A stretch of DNA of 64,000 bases from Riptortus pedestris (GCA_019009955.1 CM032231.1:45019501-45083500), one strand, 5' to 3'; positions 1-11,761 are shown, numbered from the stretch's first letter. Numbers and translations: made by a program. Notes: generated by a model from the letters alone, not told the origin.

Positions 1-419
1 TCCATCACGCAGGGGCTGCGTAAACTAAGCAGATTTCCCACGTGAAGTTTTTCACGAGAGCCGAACAATTAAGAAAACGGCCGACCTAGCGCTTGGCAGG
101 AAACTCTCATCCGTTATCCGCCGAGATTTCATAAAAATGCAAATATCTCGGTTAATATTCAAGATAGAGAATAAATGTATATAACAATATTTATAGTAAC
201 TTTAATTTGCAATAAGATTGATTCTATACAATTTTTCGATCCGACGTACAGTAACGGAAATATTTCGAATTTTCGAAAATCCTCCCCTCTAACCCCCCTC
301 CCCTCCCACAGGTTCAATTTTAGCCGTTAACGAACTTGATCTTTCTTTTTACATAAAACGACTAAATATCGAGTTTGGTAACGATCAAACAAAAATTGTG
401 ACCGCTAGAGCAGTAAGAG

Positions 420-471
<52 letters not shown>

Positions 472-593
472 TTGAACGGACCTCATTTTCGTCATCTACT
501 AGGTAGGATCGATGGACATTTGAAGAAAAATTTCAAAAATTCCGTCATGAGTACAACCTCAATAGCTGATTTCCCTCGAGGGAAATCTGCTAA
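1..593 (+). mobile_element. HINE element, nearly complete, 5' end at window edge
   Basis: The window opens at TCCATCACGC, one substitution from the family start TCCGTCACGC, so only the flank is missing. In order: TAAGCAGATTTCCC about 25 bp inside, a body with the recurring phrase AAATATCTCGGTTAATATTC, a CCCCTC-rich tract, GCGACCGCTAGAGC-like motif, (TA)n at about 422-469, then the conserved 3' part with GGTAGGATCGATGGACATTT and a perfect palindrome GATTTCCCTCGAGGGAAATC (568-587) followed by TGCTAA. Asymmetric inverted repeats, a 3' hairpin and an inner microsatellite are the described hallmarks of non-autonomous Helentrons (DINE-1 type); assignment is inference because no Rep/helicase copy is present. 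No protein is encoded. Confidence 0.8.
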
Positions 594-611
594 AACGATG
601 AATATAAGGTG

Positions 612-1352
612 GGGGGGGGTTACTGAATGCAGAAAACAAGAAGGTACAAATAACTCGCTTTATATTTAGTTACCATAAAATGACAATAGTTTGTGATTGA
701 TATAATATATTGGTGATATGACATTTTATGATCTGACTCCTAGTAACGGAGATATTTTGAATTTTGGAATTTCCCCCTCTTTAAACTATTCATGGTCCGA
801 TTTCAGCCAATAACAAATATGATGTTTAATGATGACTGAAACGACTAATTTCGAGCATAGCTTAGATCAAATAAACGTTTTCGAGTAAAGAACGAAAAAT
901 CTTAATTTTAACGTCATCAAATGACGTGCTTGCTTGTATCTCACAAAGTAATAGTTCAATGAAAAACATATTTGGTATTTAACATCGGAATGAAGTAATT
1001 CATATATAACAGCGTTTTGTTAATATGATATGAGTAGTAGGGGGGAGGGGTTACTGAACTCTGAAAACTAAAAATTCCAAATATTTCGGTTAATAGTAAA
1101 CATAGAGAAAACATGTATATAGCAACATTTATAGTCAATTAAATTTACAGTAAGATTAATTCTATACACTTTTTCGATCTGACGTATAATAACGGAGAAA
1201 TTTGGAATTTCCAAAATTAGTGCCCAATAAACCCTCCTCCCGTAGATCCAATTTTAGCCGTTAGCGAACTTGATCATTAGTTTTGCATGAAACGCTTATA
1301 TATCGAGTTTATTAACGAAAAAACAATAATTGCAACCGCTAGAGCGGTAACA

Positions 1353-1420
<68 letters not shown>

Positions 1421-1535
1421 CACATACAATTATGGAAGGCCTTAATATTCGGCATATCTAGGGATGAACATTTGAAGAAATATTTCGGAAACTGCGTCAT
1501 GAGTACAACCTCAATAGCTGATTTCCATTAAGATG
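612..1535 (+). mobile_element. Diverged HINE-related element
   Basis: An older, longer relative. It shares the phrases on both sides of the core (GGTTACTGAA, GGTTAATAGTAAACATAGAG, TTTTCGATCTGACG, TAGCCGTTAGCGAACTTGAT) and ends with a decayed AATAGCTGATTTCC without the full palindrome. The microsatellite is compound, (CA)n then (TA)n at about 1354-1413. A longer upstream part (about 900-1020: cacaaagtaatagttcaatg, tttggtatttaac) recurs at 24340, 38760 and 53600, so the family has a long subtype. Confidence 0.6.
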
Positions 1536-4189
1536 AAAATAGCAGTAAGTAAATATACCTAATATATAGAGAGGTTCATGCAAATTTCACAGCATCCACA
1601 AGCGCACTTACAGGAACATTTTGAATTAGGGCACGTTTTTCCATACCCATTTCCTACTCATGAAGGAAGAGCAAGAAGGTATATTGTTCCTCAAATACGT
1701 CAAACACTACAAATTGTAGGCCTTTTTTTTCTTGCCCAGATGGCATCTTTCAAGGCCTAATTTGGATCCTCGCCAGGCAAAGGATTCTATTTCGCTAGCA
1801 AATCAGCCCTGGAAGAGTTACAGTCAAATGGACACAGTCTTTATTATTCTCTGCCCAGTGCTTAACAAGGAAAAGAAATATACACCCAGCTGCCTCTCTG
1901 TTTCCGTAATCAGTTTTTTTCAGCAAAGCGTGGAAAGAATATTCAATTGACACCTACTGTGGAAAATTCAAAGTCTATACTCCTTTTTATCTTATTGGAG
2001 TATTCTCGTTTTACGCTTTAAAGCAATTGAAATAGAACAAATTCTATTGTAAGCTATAAGCAATTTTACAATTGGAGTGAGACTGAATATGTGTAATGAT
2101 ATTGCATTTTGTTTGTATCAGATACTTCGAGTGGCCGTTTGAAGACCAACATCTCAAAACTCCGGTATTACGTAAGGCCAATTACAAATAACTGTCCCTT
2201 AGTCGTATGATACAATCAATTTTTATACATGACTACGACAGGCTCATACTGGAGGTAAAGTTAATGCGCCTAGAGGTTGACAAGATATTCCGGCTGGTTC
2301 CTATCTTAGGGCTTTCCTTGTTTGGAAGGTTTGATATGTGCTTAGTGACATTTATTCTAGAGGTTAAGACAATGGTAAGGGCTCTTTCTTTTACCTTATG
2401 GGACTACTATGATACTGTAGGATCCCTTCGGCATTAGTGCATCGGTAGAGTTCAGCCCTGTAGCATCTCTCTAGGCACGTCCTACGCTCTGGTGGTAACT
2501 TTTATACTTTTGTAATTTTAATGTCAAGATAATATGTAAGCAAATTTAAATTTATTTTATTTTAATTATAAATATGTTATTGTGAAAGTTAGGTAGCTCT
2601 ATTAACTGTTTCTTAAGTGCATGCCAATTTTATTGTGCTTTATTGTTTGTAGCTCTGGTGATGGGAATGCCAATTCCCGAAAGTGCTAAGCGTTTTTAAA
2701 AATGAATTTCCAAAACATCACCTTCATTATTAGCAGAAAATAAAAATGTCGGAGTTTGACTATAAAGGTGGTCTCGCCCTTGTTTGGGAGTGGTGCTTAG
2801 GAAATTTGGCTTGAAACCTAATTCAGGGACGTTCTTCGAGCTGTCCGTAAACGGTTGTACTCCGCGTGGACAAAGGATTTCTTTTATTCCGATTCTGAAC
2901 CATCACGTTCCAAAGGGGTTTGGGTATATCTTAATCGTGGTATTACGAGGATATAAGGGGTTTCTCTTGCCATCAGCTAAAGAATAACCAAGAATAAAGC
3001 AATCAGGATGAGTGAAGAAATTTCATCTAAAGTCCTGAGTTTGTAAGTAGCCTCTCTATCGAGTAGATGGATCCCTCCTTATAAGTTGATAAATGATAGG
3101 TAATAATCAGTATGGGTATGGAAACTCCAGATTTAGAATGTTCTACTTTTGCTCCTCTGTAAATTTCATTTACCGGGTTTTAGACAATGAGAGAATTGTC
3201 AAATTCATAGAATGGAGATGGTAGGAGTGAAACATCCCCAACCCGAAGTACTGAAGACGTGATAAGAAGTAATTATTTACGCCGTATTCCACTACTTTTC
3301 TTTATTTTCGTAAATCTTTTGCTATTTTTTTGAGCACACGTAGTTAATGGATGAATCGCCGGCGATGCGGAACTCATTTAAATAAATAAATATCTAGTTT
3401 ATTTTGATTACTTGTATTTTGCAAGCTAATCCATCAATGCATTTAGAACTGTAATTACTATAGCTTTATAGAAAAAAAAAATGGAAAAAAGCACTGTGTT
3501 TTATAGATAGAAGGGAACGTACGTCATTAATTGTAAAAGTAGAGTTCGTGGAGTGGTAACAAGAAATTTCGGAAATGTTATAGCCCGGTTATAGTGCTCT
3601 ACAATGATAAACCTAAACTGGCAAGAGTTCGTCAAAATATTGTAATGGGAGCACACGATATAAATCATGGAAGTATTGACTGCTGAACACATTTTTTTTT
3701 GTTTTTTTTAACTTTTTTTAGAGACCTCTAAGTGTACCTCAACAGCTGAAAGGGTAGGTTTTATCGCGGCAAACTAACTCGATAGGCTGGCGAAAGAAAA
3801 AGATAATAAATAATAAAGTAAGAGGCAAGTGCCGAGAGCTGCTCCGGTGAACTTCTAGAACTAAGTTTAGCAGCTGTGCCTTTCCACTTTCTTACACAAA
3901 CAATACCTTCCAACCGCAAATATTTCACCAATTATTGTCAAACTCATCTTTGGAGATATTAGAACTCATTTATCCGCGCTTAAATAAAGTGCTGAACTTC
4001 CGAAACAATTAAAGGCCAGTTTTCAATTACTTATCATCGCTTTACCACCACAAGCTAGCACATTAATTAAAATAACCACTTAATCGAACTAAGATTGGGT
4101 ATTTCTCTATCGATATTTTATCTTTGATGAATATTGCTTAGTGGTGACCTTATCTGATGTGGTTGAGGGACGCTTAGGTTGAAATAAAA
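1536..4189. other. No recognisable gene or repeat
   Basis: A+T-rich DNA with only short open frames (longest 76 codons, at 2207-2437), none with a motif I recognise. No tandem arrays. Possibly unique host intergenic or intronic sequence, or very old repeats. Confidence 0.5.
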
Positions 4190-4749
4190 GTCCGTCACGC
4201 AGGGGCTGCGTAAACTAAGCAGATTTCCCATGTGTAGTTATACAATAGAGAAATCTCCATACGAGAGCCGAACATTTACGGCAAAGGGTCGAACTAGCTT
4301 TTGGCGAGAAACTGTCATCCGTTATCGGCCCAAATTTAATAAAAATGCAAATATCTCGGTTAATACTCAAGATAGAGAAAAGATGTTTTGAACAATATTT
4401 ATAGCAAATTTAATTAGGAATAAGATTGGTTCTATACAATTTGTCAATCCAACGTATGGTAACGGAGATATTTCGAATTTTCGAAAATCCCCCCTCTAAA
4501 CCCCCCCTCCCACTGGTCGGATTTCAGCCATTAACGAACTTGATCTGTCTTTTTGCATAAAACGTTTAAATATCGAGTTTAGTAACGATCAACCAAAAAT
4601 TGTGGTGCTAGACCGATAACAGACAAATATTAGCAGATTTCCCTTAAGGGAAATCAGCTATTGAGGTCGTACTCATGACGCGATTTTTGAAAAATTTCTT
4701 CTAATGTCCATCGATCCTACCCAGGAGATGACGAAAATGAGGTCCGTTC

Positions 4750-4795
<46 letters not shown>

Positions 4796-5590
4796 CTGTT
4801 AACGCTCTAGCGGTCGTAATTTTTGTTTGATCGTTACGAAACTCGATATTTAACCGTTATATGTAAAAAGACAGATCAAGTTCGTTAATGGCTAAAATCG
4901 GACTAGAGGGAGGGGGGGGGGTTTAGAGGGGGGATTTTCGAAACTTTAAAATATCTCCGTTATTATGCATTGGAACCGAAAAATTGTATAGAACTAATCA
5001 TATTGCAAATTAAATCTATTATAAATATTGTTATATACATTTATTCTCTATCTTGAATATTAACGGAGATATTTGCATTTTTATGAAGTCTGTGGTCGGG
5101 TATAGTTCGGATTAGATCGGCCATTTCCGTCGGCCCAGGTGGGAGGGTTCTTCTAACCTGTCGTTCCTAACCTTACCTTATCTTTGTTACTTTGTGAGAT
5201 TTATGCAAATAGTTTCTGTTCATCCGCCCCCCCCCTTCTTTAGTTCTTGGACTACTAAAATTTGAGTTATTAAAATATAAATTATTATTCCAATTCAAAA
5301 GCCGTTTCAGTAGGGATTTATTTTAATTAGCTGAAAGATTTCTCATTACCGTTTGTATTTAATCACGGTGGTATTGTGTTACCAGTATGCAGATTTCTCT
5401 ATTGTAAAACTTCACATGGGAAATCTGCTTAGTTTACGCAGCCCCGCGTGACGGACTTTATATATAATTGTGAACGAACCTCATTTTCGTCATCTCCTGG
5501 GTAGGATCGATGGAATTTGTAGAAAATTTTCGAAAATCGCGTCATGAGTACGATCTCAATAGCTGATTTCCCTTAATAGAAATCAGCTAA
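4190..5590 (+). mobile_element. HINE element split by a second HINE
   Basis: Outer copy: 5' end GTCCGTCACGC at 4190, ATIR CTAAGCAGATTTCCC at 4215-4229, body to ACAGACAAATA at about 4628. The 3' third resumes at 5457 (TTTATATATAATTGTGAACG) and ends at GCTAA near 5590. The break lies in the (TA)n tract, which was the target of the inner copy. Confidence 0.8.
4632..5456 (-). mobile_element. HINE element inserted in the (TA)n of another HINE
   Basis: Reads 3' to 5' on the plus strand: AGCAGATTTCCCTTAAGGGA at 4632, (TA)n about 4755-4792, then the mirror of the family body and GCGTGACGGAC ending at 5456. It is a long-subtype copy (about 825 bp) with the extra segment cttactttgtgagattta-like near 5185-5215. 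Flanks are T-rich on both sides, consistent with insertion between T residues. Confidence 0.8.
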
Positions 5591-5632
5591 AACTACATCA
5601 AATTGCCGACGTTTCGGTAAAATTTATTATTA

Positions 5633-5974
5633 CTGTTGGCATAGCTGTGGGTGGAGACCGTCGTCATTGGCTGATGATTGAGTACAGCTGGCAAGCGCTT
5701 TCGATGCCTTGGCACCATCTTCAAGCCCGTCAAATGTTGTACTGAGTAAGTGATCCGTTAGTCAATATGTTTTATGCTTCTGTTCCCCATATTAGGTAAC
5801 CTGACAAATTAAAAATAAGGGAAATCTGCTAAAAAATAATAACGTAAACAACCTGAAACGTGAACAACCTATTAAGGGGAAAAGAGATACTCGTCCATCG
5901 GCCAGTGACGACGGTCTCCACCGACAGGTATGACAACAGTATCATTTATACTGGCGGTTCTAACGCTTAATTTG
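5633..5974 (+). mobile_element. PAL palindromic retroposon-like element, copy 1
   Basis: Begins CTGTTGGCATAGCTGTGGGT and ends with the tail ACTGGCGGTTCTAACGCTTAA then TTTG. It is flanked by AATTTATTATTA at 5621-5632 and 5975-5986, a 10-12 bp target duplication. The outer parts GGTGGAGACCGTCGTCA (left) and TGACGACGGTCTCCACC (right) are inverted repeats; the centre of this copy differs from the other two and holds extra sequence (about 5745-5885). Confidence 0.75.
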
Positions 5975-6271
5975 AATTTATTATTACCTTTGTCAAGACG
6001 AACTGAAAGGTGTACTACATGTCAATATTGCAATTAAGTCATATCCTAAAAGAATAAACCAAAATATCAAACGCCTTTTCGGGTTGGAGCGACCGAGACA
6101 GAAATCAATGAAACATGATGACGCTACCGCCTCATTTCATTGATATACTACCTCCGACTCTCCTTCCCGAAAAAGCGGTTTATGTTTACGATATATCTTT
6201 CAGAAATTTCGCTTAATTGTACTATTCTGATCTTGCACACCATTCAGTTCGCCCTGACAAAGGTAATACAT

Positions 6272-6500
6272 GGGGCTCAGGTCGGCCGTGCAAGTTAAGG
6301 CGTTGGTCTTAATTTCGTGTGGAAGATCTAGGATAGCGGATTCGAATCCCGCCCTGGGCAGTAGAAATTTATTTAGTGACGGACTCATTAAATAAACTCC
6401 TTAAGCCCACCCTGGATAGAAAAGGGTGGTAACCTGTAGATAACTCGTCCCGATTAGCCATAGTTGCTTAAAGTGGACGTAAAAGTTTAAATATAAAAAA
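6272..6500 (+). mobile_element. tRNA-derived SINE, complete, with 13-bp target duplication
   Basis: The 5' head (6275-6359) folds like a tRNA: acceptor GCTCAGG pairs with CCTGGGC (one G-U), a D-arm GCC/GGC with a leucine-like A box, loop CTTAATT with TAA in the anticodon place, and a T-arm with B box GGATTCGAATCCC. The anticodon stem does not pair well, so this is a derived pol III head, not a working tRNA. The body carries TTTATTTAGTGACGGACTCA and TAGAAAAGGGTGGTAACCTG, then AAAGTGGACGT and an A-rich tail. AAAGGTAATACAT flanks it at 6259-6271 and 6501-6513, which shows LINE-type target-primed insertion. Confidence 0.9.
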
Positions 6501-6547
6501 AAAGGTAATACATTTTACCGAAACGTTGGCTAGCTGATGTAGTTTAA

Positions 6548-8749
6548 TTTCAAACGAAGTGACCGACAACCTCTTCCGATAGGGTTCGTCGTTTAAAAAA
6601 AATAGTAAATTTTGAAAGTACTGGTAAATCACTGACTAGATCTTGAAGCTCATGCACTCTAAGAACCACCAAGAGAAGCATAGTATAGAAAGAAGAAACC
6701 TACATTATTTGCTCAGAAACTGAGTAATAAGTTGGTAAAATTAAGGGGTTAATTTAGGTTTAATTCCTTTGACATCTGTTAATTACTGAAATAACACAAC
6801 GACGGTCGGCTTCGTTCAGTAAGCTTCCTGAATAATAAAGAGAACAAATCACAATTTATTTAAATTCTACTTCGCTTGCTTATTAGTTAAAGTATTTAAG
6901 ATCACGTACTATTGTAAAATCTATATTCCAATAACAGATATGTATTAGGGCCCAAGTAAAAGAGTTGAAATATTTACTATGTCAAAAGAAGATACATTGT
7001 AAAAATATAAAATAATCAAATTAGAAGGGCACAATGTAAAATATCATACCGATATGGCACATACATTTTATGTTTTTGTTAATAAGCTTTTCATTATTGT
7101 TTGGACGAAAACTCACAAAATACTGTAAATGTTCCATTAACTAAGCAAATTTCAAAAGTTGTGGGAGATATTATTATACCAAGAATATCATCTAACATTT
7201 TATTCTTTATTTCTTTTGTAATAAGTCTATGTAAACGCGACTTTAAACTTAATATGTATATGTGTTAACTAAGCACACTTGTTTTTCATGATGTACGTAC
7301 ATATGCATGCGATTGAAAAACAATATAAAATTGATCATTGGAATTTTAAAAATTGAATGTTATAATTTATAGAATGGGAATGTGATCTGTGATATTTAAT
7401 CCTCTAAAGATGTAGGGAAATTATGTAATAAAGCGTGCATTCAGAAGACAGTTGTTTTGTGGTCGACGTAATTAGAAAATTTGAAACATTTTGACTTCAG
7501 AGTGCCTTTAGCTTTAAGAAGTATGGTTTTATATAGTACTCCTCTTCGTTCGGTTTGATTGATTTCGGTTATTAACTAACATAAAATTTAGTTTCACACA
7601 AAATAGTTAAATATTGATTTTGATTTCGAACAAATAAAAGTCTATGCCTCTACAACATAAAATGTTCATTAACAACATCACATGAATTTACGTCTCTCTC
7701 ATCAAAACAAAACATAGTAATTAAGCTAGGAATAAGACCGTGCGAATTATTTGGCACTAGCACTAAAAAAGTCTAAATTTTAACACTCCAGTAGTCACGC
7801 CCAGCTTTGTTACAAAAGTAGTTGGGCTGTATTTGTCAGATCGCATTTCAATCCCAGTAATAGTATAACCTTAAACTGCAACATTTGAAAGGAAATTAAA
7901 GTAAAATACTGTTACTTAGGAATAAATTTATTTTATGACAAAATACATTAATTAAAATAACAGAAATCGTAGGAAACAAGTGTAATATACATATATACAA
8001 AATCAGTCTTCTATATTGACAAAGCAGGCTTTCTTTTTTGTAGATTCATTACTTTTCATTCTTCTGAGTTTATATTTCCGAAGTACCTTGTCTCTCTTCA
8101 ATTTTTTCTTCTTCAACTGTATCCAGGTCTTCATCTGTTATTTCACATTCTACAGCAGGAGGAATGTGATGTACGTGCACCACAATTTTCTTCATTCACG
8201 TCTACCTCAAATAATACTCTATGTATTTTCTTCACATCTTCATCAGTTGTAACATCATAAAAAAATGCTTGGGGAAGACTTTTTTGTTCTGGATCAAATA
8301 AAATTTAAAATCACAAGTACAAATAAATAAATTTTGTATTAATTTAAAACACTCGCGCTGTATCTCACAGACCTTCTCCCTCCAGTTTAAGAAAATAAAT
8401 TTACTAGCATTATTATTGCTATAAAATGTTGTAATTTACTTAGTTAATTTAATATTTAATTAACTTTGTGAATGTTTTAGGTCGATCTACAATGAAGGTA
8501 AATAATTATAAAATAAACACAAATAATTACAGGAGAGGTCACGCTGTATCTAGGAGATCGATCGTAAGCTGACGACTCTATGTTGAATGTTAGAAGGTAT
8601 GAACTAATCTGGCTATGCTCGTTACCCCCTTGTAGGAAGATAGGAAGCACCGCACCCAGGCCCTTCGCAAAGGGTGTCTGCCAATAGATTATGAAATCTA
8701 TCAGCGATCTCACAGATCAGGCGCGACTACTGGAGTGTTAAGTGTTATT
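6548..8749. other. A+T-rich unique DNA
   Basis: No repeat seen elsewhere in the window and no convincing gene, except the short piggyBac-like remnant on the minus strand at 8070-8195. Confidence 0.5.
8070..8195 (-). pseudogene. Possible piggyBac transposase N-terminal remnant
   Basis: A 41-codon minus-strand frame contains HVHHIPPAVECEITDEDLD followed by an acidic stretch (EEEKIEE). Short histidine/isoleucine-proline-proline then acidic TDEE segments are common near the N-terminus of piggyBac-derived proteins. Immediately upstream, in another frame (minus strand, about 8270-8200), is DVTTDEDVKKIHRVLFE, which fits the same protein after a frameshift. No DDE catalytic core and no TTAA-bounded inverted repeats were found around it. 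It could also be an exon of an unrelated acidic protein. Confidence 0.3.
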
Positions 8750-8957
8750 TATTAACGTACACTTTAACAGTTTGTAGCAACTTAGGCTAATCGGGACGGG
8801 TCATCTACATGTAACCACCCTTTTCTAGCTATGATGGGACTAAGGATATTCTTTAATGAGCTCCTCACTAAATAAATTCGTACTGCCCAGGTAAGACCCG
8901 AACTCTGTTTTTAACAGGTGACATTAAAACTTTAACTCACATGGCTAACCTGAGTTC
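8750..8957 (-). mobile_element. tRNA-derived SINE copy
   Basis: Reverse-oriented copy of the same SINE: TTAACGTACACTTT at the tail end, GGCTAATCGGGACGGGT, CCACCCTTTTCTAGC, then TTAACTCACATGGCTAACCT at the head end near 8936-8955. The B-box region is altered (AGACCCGAACTCTG). It sits head to head with the next SINE. Confidence 0.85.
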
Positions 8958-9021
8958 CAACAAATTCTAAAAGTAATAATTTTAGTGTATGTAGTGCCGA
9001 AGCGAGTACATATACTAAAAT

Positions 9022-9250
9022 GGCTCAGGTTAGCCATGTGAGTCAAAGCGTTGACTTTAATCTCACATGCTACACCTAGAGGCAGTGGCGAGTGGGATTT
9101 TCGCCTGGGCAATAGGAATTTATTTAGTGACGGAATTCATTAAATAAAATCCATAGTCCCACCCTGGCTAGAAAAACCCGTCCCACCCTGTTTATAACCC
9201 GTCCCAATTAGCCTTAGTTACAAAAATTGGACGTTAATAAATAATTTAAT
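9022..9250 (+). mobile_element. tRNA-derived SINE copy
   Basis: Head GGCTCAGGTTAGCCATGTGA, a damaged B box (GGCGAGTGGGATTTTCGCC), the TTTATTTAGTGACGGAATTC body and a partly duplicated CCCGTCCCACCCTG / CCCGTCCCAATTAG tail, ending GGACGTTAATAAATAA. A short inverted repeat ATTTTAGTGTATGTA (about 8989-9003) / TACATATACTAAAAT (about 9007-9021) lies between it and the minus-strand SINE before it. Confidence 0.85.
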
Positions 9251-9257
9251 TTTTTGA

Positions 9258-9318
9258 ACTCTATGTTTACCAGGCGACATAAAAACTTTAACTCACATGG
9301 CTACCCTGAGTCCCAACA
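9258..9318 (-). mobile_element. SINE head fragment with duplicated flank
   Basis: Carries TTTAACTCACATGGCTACCC, the head of the SINE. The segment from about 9256 to 9332, including the flank CCAACAAATTCTATAAGTAA, repeats 8895-8985 (CCAACAAATTCTAAAAGTAA), so host sequence was duplicated together with the SINE end. Confidence 0.7.
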
Positions 9319-9332
9319 AATTCTATAAGTAA

Positions 9333-11324
9333 TAATGAAAACAATTCTTCTATTTTGAATGCATGACTGACGTAAATGTAAAAAAAGTTTCTAACTCATT
9401 TTCCAGGAAACATTGAGTTTCTAGTTGGGTAGTTTCTATTCGCAGTGCAGCTTTCCTGTTATACGAAATAAATATATACCTCAACATTCGTTATATCATT
9501 GATATATATGGGTCTCGCAAAATGAATGCCTGCTTATTCGAATTAGAATGAAAATTTACGAATCTAGGTGCTTCGGAACATGAATTACATGGTCAAGCTG
9601 GACATGTTTACCTTAGTCAGAGACTTTGAATGGACCAAGTTCTGCTTGTCGAATGAATGCAGGAAGATCCACCAAACCCCCATTAGCTTGTCAAAGTTAA
9701 TGAATGGACGTCTAAACCGGAGTTCCGCTAGGGAGGCATTAACCAAAGTGCTTGATACAAGACCTACTTTGAATACAGCTTTCTCCAGAAATGAAGATAC
9801 ACAGAATATCTAAATATGAGTTACATACTGTATTCATGTACTAGTAGTTTATAAATTAATAATCGTTTGTAACAAATGTAACTGCGAACATAAATAATAA
9901 TGACACTTTCAAAAACATTTAACACCTAATTATAATTTTCTTTTGTTGCAGGTAAATTTCCTCTGATTCTTTTACATTCAATTCACGTGGTAGTAAGTAC
10001 AGTTGAGATTGATTATTGTGAAAAATATTTTAATTAAATGTTGTTTACTTTGTGATATTTATTTGCTTATGGAAAGAATTTATCTTTAAATTTGTATGTA
10101 GTAGGTCATTAATTCCTCATGTTTTTAGCTTCGGTTTAGGCTAAAATGAAAACAAATACTAATTCACCAAAGGCATTATATTAAAGTGTTAGGGCGACGT
10201 TCCATTTGCACCAAGCATAATTCTTCCAAAGGCTGCTCGGAGATTTTTTTTTAGGCTTTCATATTTTAAAAGACGTTCTTTCATTTCAGCCATGGTATGT
10301 GAAATTCTACAGCTTCTTCATCGTGATTATGTCACCCCAGATTGAAATTTTACCAGCTGCTTTAGCTCTTTGGCCACTACCCCTTTTGTGAACTTTAATC
10401 TACTCCAACCATCTCATTACTGTTGTTTAATTAATTTTATTCAAATGAAAAGTCTGAGAGAAATCCCGGGAAATGAAAATGAAGGACTTAAGTTCTGGTT
10501 TATAAGTTTAATTATTATTTTTAAGTACTAATTACCATCTTACCCAATCCAAGATTTATGTAACTTTAGCTAAAAGTAATCTCATATTCTCAGATTTTAA
10601 GTTGCGAAATGGTCTCCCATAACAGCCAGTAGAAAGGAGATGCTGTGGCGTGTTATTCAATTGCACGGCTTAGCCTTTTGACTGTTATTTTTGGAATAAG
10701 AAAGAATTGTATTTGTCATTTCATTCGAAAACACGCAGAAAAATAGTTACTTGATGTTTTTTCGGTGGCAGGTCATAGAGAAAGATGTAGCAGTTAGTTT
10801 AGTACCTTTGTGTTGTAGAACTTCTCCTGATGTGGTGCTATATGGTCGCGAAACTAGTTGACAAATAAAAATGATTTGAATAATCATTTGCTGTTCATTT
10901 TTATTTTGTGTTGACCTTCTGCCATTTTTTTTGTTGCTTTGTGAGCGAAGCAGTAAATTTATTATCACTTTGAAAGTCCAATACACATATTGAAAAGTTA
11001 TTAGATATTTTTGTTTGTTTGACATTTACTGTTGCGTCTCGCCGCACCCTATATTTTTTTTTCCTTAACGATAAAATTAATTCCCTTTTAGCGTTCTGCT
11101 TAATGAAAAAAAAAAACATTTAAACACCACATCTTTTATTTCATTCCAAAAAACGTACTTATTTACACTTGATATAATATTTTAAGAGTTACCAAAAATA
11201 ATACTGAAAAATATTAGAGTTCACAATCTTCTGCTGTTAATGTCTCCTTCATAGCCTAGTGCGATCTGTGACCACAGCAACGTGCATAGGTAATTATTAT
11301 TATTTTTTAAATTAAATTATTGAA
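9333..11324. other. Unique A+T-rich DNA, no supported gene
   Basis: The longest frames (81 codons at 9568-9813 plus strand; 92 codons at 10747-11025 minus strand) show no motif or splice context I can support. The 9540-9800 stretch is somewhat less A+T-rich than its surroundings. Confidence 0.45.
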
Positions 11325-11526
11325 TTAATTATTAACGTCCACTTTCTACAACTAAGACTAATTGGGACGAGTTATCTACAGGTTACTGCCCATTTCTAGC
11401 CAGGGACTAAGGATTTTATTTAGTGAATTCCATCCCTAAATAAATTCCTATTGCGTGATCGAACTCGCCACTCTAGGTTTACCATATGAGATTAAGGTCG
11501 ACGCTTTAACTCACTAACCTGACCCC
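11325..11526 (-). mobile_element. tRNA-derived SINE copy
   Basis: Contains TTAACGTCCACTTTC, GACTAATTGGGACGAGTTAT, GATTTTATTTAGTGAATTCC, a B box in reverse (GATCGAACTCGCCAC) and GCTTTAACTCACTAACCTGA. First of three SINEs in tandem, all minus strand. Confidence 0.85.
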
Positions 11527-11535
11527 AATATTATT

Positions 11536-11725
11536 TATTTACTTTTAACGTCCACTTTTTGCTAATATGACTAATTGGGACAGGTTATCTACAGTATGCC
11601 ACCCTTTTCTAGTAAGGGTGGGAATAAGGATTTTATTTAATGAGTTCGTCACTAAATAAATTCCTATTGCCCAGGCAGGAATCGAGCTCGCCACTCTAGA
11701 TAATCCCTGTGAGATTATTTATTTT
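11536..11725 (-). mobile_element. tRNA-derived SINE copy, 5'-truncated head
   Basis: Carries the uninterrupted phrase AAGGATTTTATTTAATGAGT near 11617-11640, which serves as the empty-site reference for the HINE insertion in the next SINE. The head breaks off after ATCCCTGTGAGATTA. Confidence 0.8.
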
Positions 11726-11761
11726 TTTAGGTATGTCGTAATTCCATGTGAGATTAATTAA

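Larger units (their letters stand above)
5591..6547. mobile_element. Foldback element hosting two later insertions
   Basis: Left arm 5592-5622 (ACTACATCAAATTGCCGACG then TTTCGGTAAAA) is the imperfect reverse complement of 6513-6543 (TTTTACCGAAACG, GATGTAGT). The pairing continues inwards: ACCTTTGTCAAGACGAACTG near 5985-6005 matches the mirror of CAGTTCGCCCTGACAAAGGT near 6245-6264, and CGCCTTTTCGGG near 6073 matches CCCGAAAAAGCG near 6166. The continuity is interrupted by the PAL element (5633-5974) and the SINE (6272-6500), both with target duplications, so the foldback is the oldest layer. The phrase CTGACAAAGGT..ACCGAAACG resembles Penelope-like or hammerhead-bearing termini (inference). 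Confidence 0.6.

Noticed and set aside
6275..6359. A tRNA-Leu gene
   Set aside because: Acceptor and T-arm pair, but the anticodon stem does not, and it is the head of a SINE with tail and target duplication.
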